From Oxalobacteraceae bacterium (GTDB taxonomy: Bacteria > Pseudomonadota > Gammaproteobacteria > Burkholderiales > Burkholderiaceae_D), in contig CANGFL010000058.1 in the NCBI GenBank assembly GCA_947453015.1, positions 1 through 7,626 on the forward strand: DNA of 7,626 bases, written 5' to 3'. This document shows positions 1 to 3,558 of this stretch, piece by piece. The notes under the pieces were generated by a model that worked only from the letters and a program-made list of their open reading frames with translations, searched no databases and had not been told where the DNA came from. Made by a program: the position numbers and the translations under genes. Each line of letters opens with the position of its first letter. Position 1 is the stretch's first letter.

Positions 1-257
1 ATTAGCTCAGCCAGCTCATCATGCACTACACCTACCAGTGCTTGACCCGGCGTCAAGGAACCGATGACTTCTTCGCCTAGCGCTTTTTCTTTAACGCGAC
101 CAATGAACTCACGCACCGCGGGCAAGGCGACATCGGCTTCAAGTAGCGCAACACGCACCTCGCGCAGCATTTCGGCGGTATTCGACTCAGTCAGTCTGGC
201 CTCTCCGCGCATGGTCTTGACGACCTTAGAAAGGCGTTGGGTCAGGTTATTTAGCAT
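1..257 (-). CDS. ffh: Signal recognition particle protein Ffh, N-terminal part (runs off window)
   Basis: Reading the minus strand from an ATG at 257-255 gives 85 complete codons with no stop before the window edge. The protein begins MLNNLTQRLSKVVKTMRGEA and continues with TESN, MLREVRVALLEADVAL and LTPGQALVGVVHDEL. This is the helical N domain of Ffh, the SRP54-family GTPase that binds 4.5S RNA and the signal sequences of nascent membrane proteins and delivers ribosomes to FtsY. The GTP-binding G domain and the RNA-binding M domain lie outside the window. The start is the usual one for the family (MLxNLTxRL). I see only a weak GGA-type ribosome site before it (GGATTCACACTC then ATG). It is divergent from the gene at 419. 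Family identity is based on recognised sequence and is firm; nothing can be said about the missing C-terminal two thirds. Confidence 0.95.
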   Translation of the reverse strand, partial: MLNNLTQRLSKVVKTMRGEARLTESNTAEMLREVRVALLEADVALPAVREFIGRVKEKALGEEVIGSLTPGQALVGVVHDELAEL

Positions 258-354
258 GAGTGTGAATCCGTGGTGATCGTGGTGATGGGGTGCTGCGCGT
301 TAGTGCGACAAAGAATGTAGAGCGGGTTAGCTGCACGACTAATTAACACACAAG

Positions 355-360
355 ATTTTA
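355..360 (-). promoter_or_regulatory. Possible -10 element for ffh
   Basis: On the minus strand TAAAAT (360 to 355) matches the sigma-70 -10 consensus at five of six bases, inside GATAAAATC. It would give ffh a leader of about 90 nt. No convincing -35 hexamer lies at the right distance, so this is a weak candidate only. The 258-418 gap must nevertheless hold outward-facing promoters for both divergent genes. Confidence 0.25.
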
Positions 361-384
361 TCGCAGACTCGTCGCTGGCCTTCA

Positions 385-412
385 TTTAACGCTCAATTAC
401 ATGGTGTAAACT
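385..412 (+). promoter_or_regulatory. Weak sigma-70-like promoter candidate for the YpjD-like gene
   Basis: TTTAAC (385-390) and TAAACT (407-412) are separated by 16 bp and match the -35 and -10 consensus at three and four of six bases. Transcription from here would begin close to the ATG at 419, giving a leaderless or nearly leaderless mRNA. That would fit the lack of a Shine-Dalgarno sequence before the ATG. The match is poor and a chance hit cannot be excluded. Confidence 0.3.
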
Positions 413-418
413 AGATCA

Positions 419-1231
419 ATGCAACTTCCTCTCATACATGCCGCTGGACTTCTTTACGTCATCTGTGCGCTTTTGCCAGAGCAAAAACGCAGTCTGATCG
501 TTGCGGGAACCCTGCTCGCGTGGCTGCTTCACGGGATTGCGCTGGGGAGCATGGTGCTCACTCCCGATTTTTTGAGGCTGGGTTTTGCCATCATGTTGTC
601 GGCAGCGCTGTGGCTGACAGTGGCCGCGTATTGGATTGAAAATCTTAATTTATCCGTTGATGGTTTGCGTCGTTTGGTGTTGCCCATTGCGGCGATTGCC
701 ATCGCACTCCCATTAATTTTCCCAGGTTCTGAAATTCCGCTGGCCGGAAAATCCCCCTTATTTTCGTGGCACATTGCGCTTTCTACATTAGCCTACGGAT
801 CGTTAACGATTGCCGCGTTTCATGCGGTGTTGATGGTGATGCAGGAATCCAGACTACATGCGCTGCCAGCGGCTGGCGGCCGTGCTGGCTGGTTATCGCT
901 GGCGATTGATAATTTGCCAGCCCTGCTCACGATGGAGCGTCTGCTATTTAGATTGATAGCCTTGGGCTTTGTGCTGCTGACATTGACGGTAATTTCGGGA
1001 GTCTTTTTTTCTGAGCAATTGTTTGGCATTCCTTTTCGTTTGGAACACAAAACAATTTTCACCTTGTTATCGTGGTTGTTGTTTGGGATTTTGTTGGCGG
1101 GGCGACATTGGCGTGGTTGGCGCGGAAAGACGGCGCTGTCATTTACATTGATTGGTTTTGCGACGTTGCTGTTGGCTTACGTGGGAAGTCGATTCGTACT
1201 TGAAGTAGTACTGCATCGAGGCGCGGCTTGA
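419..1231 (+). CDS. YpjD/CcsA-like cytochrome c assembly family inner-membrane protein
   Basis: This 270-residue, very hydrophobic protein has about eight membrane segments, roughly at residues 5-20, 26-46, 53-71, 86-102, 118-141, 173-196, 212-227 and 238-256. It resembles the CcsA/HemX-type family (YpjD in E. coli, of similar length). Typical features are the WHIALSTLAYG segment (H118), the EHKTIFTLLSW segment (H210) and the closing LAYVGSRFVLEVVL helix. Family members of the CcsA type bind heme and help cytochrome c maturation. The function of the short YpjD branch beside ffh is not well defined, so a role in heme or cytochrome handling is only inferred. The WWD heme loop of true CcsA is not evident. 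The ATG at 419 matches the usual family start, but no Shine-Dalgarno sequence precedes it. The TGA stop overlaps the start of the next gene, so the two are probably translated together. Confidence 0.85.
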   Translation: MQLPLIHAAGLLYVICALLPEQKRSLIVAGTLLAWLLHGIALGSMVLTPDFLRLGFAIMLSAALWLTVAAYWIENLNLSVDGLRRLVLPIAAIAIALPLIFPGSEIPLAGKSPLFSWHIALSTLAYGSLTIAAFHAVLMVMQESRLHALPAAGGRAGWLSLAIDNLPALLTMERLLFRLIALGFVLLTLTVISGVFFSEQLFGIPFRLEHKTIFTLLSWLLFGILLAGRHWRGWRGKTALSFTLIGFATLLLAYVGSRFVLEVVLHRGAA

Positions 1232-1470
1232 AGTATCTTTTATGGGCAGTCGTTGGCTATTTGGTGTGGCGTTGGTTCAAAACATCCAAACGCAACAAAG
1301 CTGAGGAATCAGCTTCGACAGCTACCGTGTCTCAAAGTAAGCATTCCGATGCTGAAGCGATGGTGAAATGCGCGCAATGTGGAGTGCATCTTCCGATTTC
1401 CGAAGCCTTACTGGGTTCGGGCAATCAGTTCTTTTGCAGTGATGCTCATCGCGGCTCGCGTAATACATAA
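1228..1470 (+). CDS. Small membrane-anchored PP0621-type protein with Cys/His cluster
   Basis: This 80-residue protein starts at a TTG (1228-1230) that overlaps the TGA of the upstream gene by four bases, a typical coupled arrangement. Residues 2-17 form one hydrophobic, tryptophan-rich segment (LLWAVVGYLVWRWF), followed by a basic stretch (KTSKRNK) that should stay in the cytoplasm. A polar linker then leads to a compact domain with C48-x2-C51, H54 and, after a short loop, C70-x3-H74. This pattern suggests a single zinc site. It resembles the small PP0621-family proteins often found between the ypjD/ccsA-type gene and pilS/pilR or ampD in beta- and gammaproteobacteria; that match is from memory and the family has no established function. 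The terminator at 1490-1516 ends the unit. The next in-frame ATG would fall after the membrane segment, which supports the TTG start. Confidence 0.8.
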   Translation: MKYLLWAVVGYLVWRWFKTSKRNKAEESASTATVSQSKHSDAEAMVKCAQCGVHLPISEALLGSGNQFFCSDAHRGSRNT

Positions 1471-1489
1471 TAGTTTTTCTTCGGTGCCT

Positions 1490-1516
1490 GCAACGCGCTT
1501 CAGCGTTGCTTTTTTT
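1490..1516 (+). terminator. Strong intrinsic terminator after the YpjD-like/PP0621-like pair
   Basis: GCAACGC (1490-1496) and GCGTTGC (1503-1509) form a perfect 7-bp, GC-rich stem around the loop GCTTCA. A run of seven T follows directly (1510-1516). It lies 20 bases after the stop at 1470, so it separates this unit from the activator/ampD pair, which should therefore have its own promoter in 1517-1591. Confidence 0.88.
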
Positions 1517-1591
1517 CAGCACGACCTCATAAGAATTTTTGCAGACCGCAGATGATGCAGTAAGCTTCGCGCTCACTTTTTCAGTCTGCTG

Positions 1592-2629
1592 ATGAATTCT
1601 TCCGTTGCGCACATCTCGACCACTGAGGTCGCCGATGTTCTCCCACCCGACTTTTCTTTGCTTGGGCAGTCCGCTGCTATACAAGCCGTACGAGCACAGA
1701 TTGCTCGGCTGGCTGAAAGTTCTGTTCCGGTTGTCATCTATGGTGAGTCTGGAGCCGGAAAGGAGCTAGCCGCACGCGACATCCATGCGTTGAGTGCCCG
1801 GGCTAATGCTCCCTTCGTACCGGTTAATTGTGGAGCGATTCCAGAAAATTTGATGGAGTCAGAGTTTTTTGGTGTACGTCGAGGGGCGTTTACAGGTGCC
1901 GTTGAAGATAGATCAGGATTTTTTCAGGCAGCTCATGGCGGTACCTTATTTCTCGACGAAGTCGCAGAGTTACCGATTGCCATGCAGGTCAAATTGTTAC
2001 GCGTTATCCAGGAAGGCAAAGTACGTAAGCTAGGCGGTGCGCGCGAGGATGTTATTGACGTCAGAATTTTGTGTGCTACGCACCGTAACCTTGCGCAAGA
2101 AGTTAGACAGAATCACTTTCGTCAGGATTTGTACTATCGACTTAATGTAATCGAGCTTCATTTGCCGCCGCTTAGGGATAGGCGCGAAGATATTCCCTTG
2201 TTATGCGAAGCCTTGCTGCTCAAGCAGGAGTCATTAACTCGGTGTTCGACTATATCCGCAGCTGCGCTGACTATTTTGATGGCACATGATTACCCCGGTA
2301 ATGTGCGTGAGCTGCAAAACATCCTTGAGCGAGCGAGTGCTTTTGCTTCTGAAGGTGTGATTGATGTTGATGATTTAATTTTCGGACCCGGCACCTGGCT
2401 GGGTTTATCCAGCGCAGCGGTGGATTCGATTGCCGCAAGCACGACCTCCGCCAAGACGAATAAAGCCGAAACTTTGCCTGAAAAAGTTAAAGCCTTCGAG
2501 CGAGAGCTGATCGTACAGGCCTTGCGTAAGAATCGTTTTCGACAGACTCGCACGGCGAGTATTCTTGGGATAAGCTTGCGGCAACTTCGTTATCGGATGC
2601 AACGTTTGAATATTCATGACCTCGATTGA
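1592..2629 (+). CDS. PilR-like sigma-54-dependent activator lacking a receiver domain, Fis-type DNA binding
   Basis: This 345-residue bacterial enhancer-binding protein would activate RNA polymerase carrying sigma-54 by ATP hydrolysis. The AAA+ domain spans about residues 20-265: Walker A GESGAGKE (51-58), LMESEFFG (88-94), the sigma-54-contacting GAFTGA loop (98-103), Walker B GGTLFLDE (116-123), ATHRNL (162-167), the arginine-finger region FRQDLYYRLNV (176-186) and YPGNVREL (234-241). A serine/threonine-rich linker (272-292) leads to a Fis-type helix-turn-helix (about 308-340, TASILGISLRQLRYRM). Every ATPase element looks intact. LMESEFFG and ATHRNL resemble PilR of betaproteobacteria, as does the position before ampD. 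However, only about 20 residues precede the AAA+ domain, so the phosphoacceptor receiver domain is absent, and no PilS kinase gene is present. An in-frame TGA at 1553-1555 blocks any longer reading. The ATG at 1592 has no clear Shine-Dalgarno sequence. Its 3' end overlaps ampD by 14 bases. Family is certain; equivalence to PilR is inferred. Confidence 0.88.
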   Translation: MNSSVAHISTTEVADVLPPDFSLLGQSAAIQAVRAQIARLAESSVPVVIYGESGAGKELAARDIHALSARANAPFVPVNCGAIPENLMESEFFGVRRGAFTGAVEDRSGFFQAAHGGTLFLDEVAELPIAMQVKLLRVIQEGKVRKLGGAREDVIDVRILCATHRNLAQEVRQNHFRQDLYYRLNVIELHLPPLRDRREDIPLLCEALLLKQESLTRCSTISAAALTILMAHDYPGNVRELQNILERASAFASEGVIDVDDLIFGPGTWLGLSSAAVDSIAASTTSAKTNKAETLPEKVKAFERELIVQALRKNRFRQTRTASILGISLRQLRYRMQRLNIHDLD

Positions 2630-3233
2630 TCCATCTTTGTCGATTAATGATGATGGTTGGTGTTCATCATTACCCAGAGCATCTTGCCCCAATTTTGATG
2701 CCAGACCAGTAGACACTCCGATTAGCTTGCTGGTGATTCACAACATCAGCCTGCCTCCAGGAGAATTCGGCGGTAGTTGGATAGAAGCGTTGTTTAGCAA
2801 TACGCTCGATTGCGATGCGCATCCTTATTTTGATCAGTTACGCGGAGTAAAGGTGTCGGCACATTTCTTGGTGCGACGGGATGGCCGGGTTTTGCAGTTT
2901 GTTTCGGCAAATGACCGGGCCTGGCATGCGGGCTTATCCGAATTCAGAGGGCGTCAGCGCTGCAATGATTTTTCGGTGGGCATTGAGCTCGAAGGTTCTG
3001 ATTTTGAAAACTTTTGTGATGCGCAGTACCAAAGTCTTGCTATATTGACAAATTCATTGGCGGCTAAATATCCGATTACCGATGTGGTGGGTCATCAGCA
3101 TATTGCGCCAGATCGTAAGACCGATCCTGGTCCGTACTTTGATTGGCAACGCTTTCAACAAGAGTTTTCAGCCAAAACCGTGGCTCCGTTTGGCGGCGCG
3201 CCAAATCGGTGCATTCTGCGCTTTCCAGATTGA
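2616..3233 (+). CDS. ampD: 1,6-anhydro-N-acetylmuramyl-L-alanine amidase AmpD
   Basis: AmpD is a cytoplasmic zinc amidase that removes the stem peptide from 1,6-anhydromuropeptides during cell-wall recycling. In bacteria with an AmpG/AmpR/AmpC system its loss induces beta-lactamase. The 205-residue length is close to family size. Visible motifs include CPNFDARP (24-31), LLVIHNISLPPGEFGG (38-53), HPYFDQLRG (69-77), VSAHFLVRRDG (80-90), RAWHAG (101-106), NDFSVGIELEG (117-127) and GHQHIAPDRKTDPGP (159-173). By comparison with Citrobacter AmpD the zinc ligands should be H42, H160 and D170, with E124 and K168 in the active site. All are present, so the enzyme should be active. The start ATG lies inside the 3' end of the activator gene (14-base overlap), which implies coupled expression. 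No terminator follows before the nrdA promoter. No ampR or ampC is in the window. Confidence 0.96.
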   Translation: MTSIDPSLSINDDGWCSSLPRASCPNFDARPVDTPISLLVIHNISLPPGEFGGSWIEALFSNTLDCDAHPYFDQLRGVKVSAHFLVRRDGRVLQFVSANDRAWHAGLSEFRGRQRCNDFSVGIELEGSDFENFCDAQYQSLAILTNSLAAKYPITDVVGHQHIAPDRKTDPGPYFDWQRFQQEFSAKTVAPFGGAPNRCILRFPD

Positions 3234-3242
3234 AAAAAGCGG

Positions 3243-3271
3243 TTGCAAGTTGCTCTGTCGGGCACTAGAAT
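3243..3271 (+). promoter_or_regulatory. Predicted sigma-70-type promoter of nrdAB
   Basis: TTGCAA (3243-3248) and TAGAAT (3266-3271) are separated by the ideal 17 bp. They match the -35 and -10 consensus at four and five of six bases. The predicted transcription start is near 3278, about 280 nt before the preferred nrdA start. The -10 element lies inside the first NrdR-like box, which gives independent support for a regulated promoter here. Confidence 0.62.
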
Positions 3272-3277
3272 TAGTGT
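3262..3277 (+). promoter_or_regulatory. NrdR box 1 (overlaps the -10 element)
   Basis: GCACTAGAATTAGTGT agrees with the known NrdR-box pattern (ACACTATATATAGTGT type) at 12 of 16 bases. It contains a perfect inverted repeat, CACTA (3263-3267) and TAGTG (3272-3276), around four bases. NrdR is an ATP-cone repressor of ribonucleotide reductase genes, and its boxes usually occur in pairs. This one covers the predicted -10 hexamer, so bound NrdR should block polymerase. Confidence 0.72.
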
Positions 3278-3292
3278 CCATCTCCGCGAATT

Positions 3293-3308
3293 TCACTATA
3301 TCTAGTAG
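3293..3308 (+). promoter_or_regulatory. NrdR box 2 (31 bp downstream of box 1)
   Basis: TCACTATATCTAGTAG matches the NrdR-box pattern at 12 of 16 bases and shares the CACTA-N4-TAGTR core with box 1. The two boxes begin exactly 31 bp apart, about three helical turns, the phasing described for cooperative NrdR binding at tandem boxes. It would lie about 15-30 bases after the predicted transcription start. Confidence 0.7.
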
Positions 3309-3410
3309 AAAACAAGAACAACCAGATTAATTTATGCGTTGGTCGAGTAGGGTTTTGACTGGCGTTTGTAAGGATACTGGTGAGCCTTGACTAGTGCAGC
3401 GCAGGGACAG

Positions 3411-3448
3411 GCCTAACGGTAAAGAGCAAGCTAGATTTACCCTCAGGC
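3411..3448 (+). other. Predicted two-part RNA hairpin in the nrdA leader
   Basis: GCCT (3411-3414) pairs with AGGC (3445-3448) and GGTAAA (3418-3423) pairs with TTTACC (3436-3441), separated by a symmetric 3x3 internal loop and closed by a 12-base loop. The two nested helices make chance less likely than a single short stem would, but no function is known. Confidence 0.4.
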
Positions 3449-3469
3449 AGTTCGGTGTATCGCGTCCAA

Positions 3470-3504
3470 TGGGCAAAATAAAACACGATGTGGGGCTTTG
3501 CCCA
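3470..3504 (+). other. Predicted 8-bp stem with a competing inner hairpin in the nrdA leader
   Basis: TGGGCAAA (3470-3477) and TTTGCCCA (3497-3504) are perfectly complementary with a 19-base loop. The 3' arm can instead fold with GGGC (3493-3496) into a small GGGC-TTT-GCCC hairpin, so two forms exclude each other. No T run follows, so this is not an ordinary terminator. Confidence 0.42.
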
Positions 3505-3531
3505 GCATTCCGTAGACACAAGGCAGCAATG

Positions 3532-3550
3532 CCAATCGCATTACTATTGG
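3532..3550 (+). promoter_or_regulatory. Hairpin that could mask the nrdA ribosome binding site
   Basis: CCAAT (3532-3536) can pair with ATTGG (3546-3550), leaving a 9-base loop. The 3' arm contains the first two G of the Shine-Dalgarno sequence GGGAG (3549-3553) before the GTG at 3559. The stem is short and therefore weak, so any effect on translation would be modest. Confidence 0.3.
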
Positions 3551-3558
3551 GAGACGAA

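Larger units (their letters stand above)
3278..3558 (+). other. Long predicted 5' leader of nrdA with several possible hairpins
   Basis: This is the greater part of the 325-base gap between ampD and nrdA. Apart from NrdR box 2 it contains no recognised gene. Possible RNA structures are a short hairpin at 3342-3359 (GTCGA with TTGAC), a two-part hairpin at 3411-3448, a perfect 8-bp stem at 3470-3504 and a 5-bp stem at 3532-3550 reaching the ribosome site. None is followed by a T run, so none is a plain terminator. I do not recognise a known riboswitch class: the conserved boxes of the cobalamin family are not visible. The stretch from 3391 also happens to be open in the nrdA frame. The leader length depends on the predicted promoter being correct. 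Confidence 0.45.

Noticed and set aside
64..276. Serine-rich plus-strand reading frame opposite the start of ffh
   Set aside because: It is the complement of clearly coding ffh sequence and has no family resemblance or ribosome site.
767..777. TGGCAC followed by TTGC, resembling a sigma-54 promoter
   Set aside because: The two blocks are separated by one base instead of about five, and the site lies inside the coding sequence of the YpjD-like protein.
1506..1535. TTGCTT and TAAGAA as a promoter for the activator gene
   Set aside because: The -35 block lies in the terminator stem and T run, and the -10 match is poor; a promoter is expected here but this one is not convincing.
1481..1591. Remnant of a receiver domain or of pilS upstream of the sigma-54 activator
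   Set aside because: The gap is about 110 bases, is taken up partly by the terminator, and contains no receiver-like translation in the activator frame after TGA 1553-1555.
3470..3504. Stem TGGGCAAA/TTTGCCCA as an intrinsic terminator or attenuator end
   Set aside because: No T run follows the 3' arm, so it is kept only as a possible leader structure.
3278..3558. Cobalamin riboswitch before the reductase operon
   Set aside because: The conserved boxes of that class are not visible, and a class Ia enzyme does not use B12.
3394..3558. N-terminal extension of NrdA from GTG 3394
   Set aside because: The extra residues do not look like NrdA, no ribosome site precedes this GTG, and an open stretch of this length is not rare by chance.
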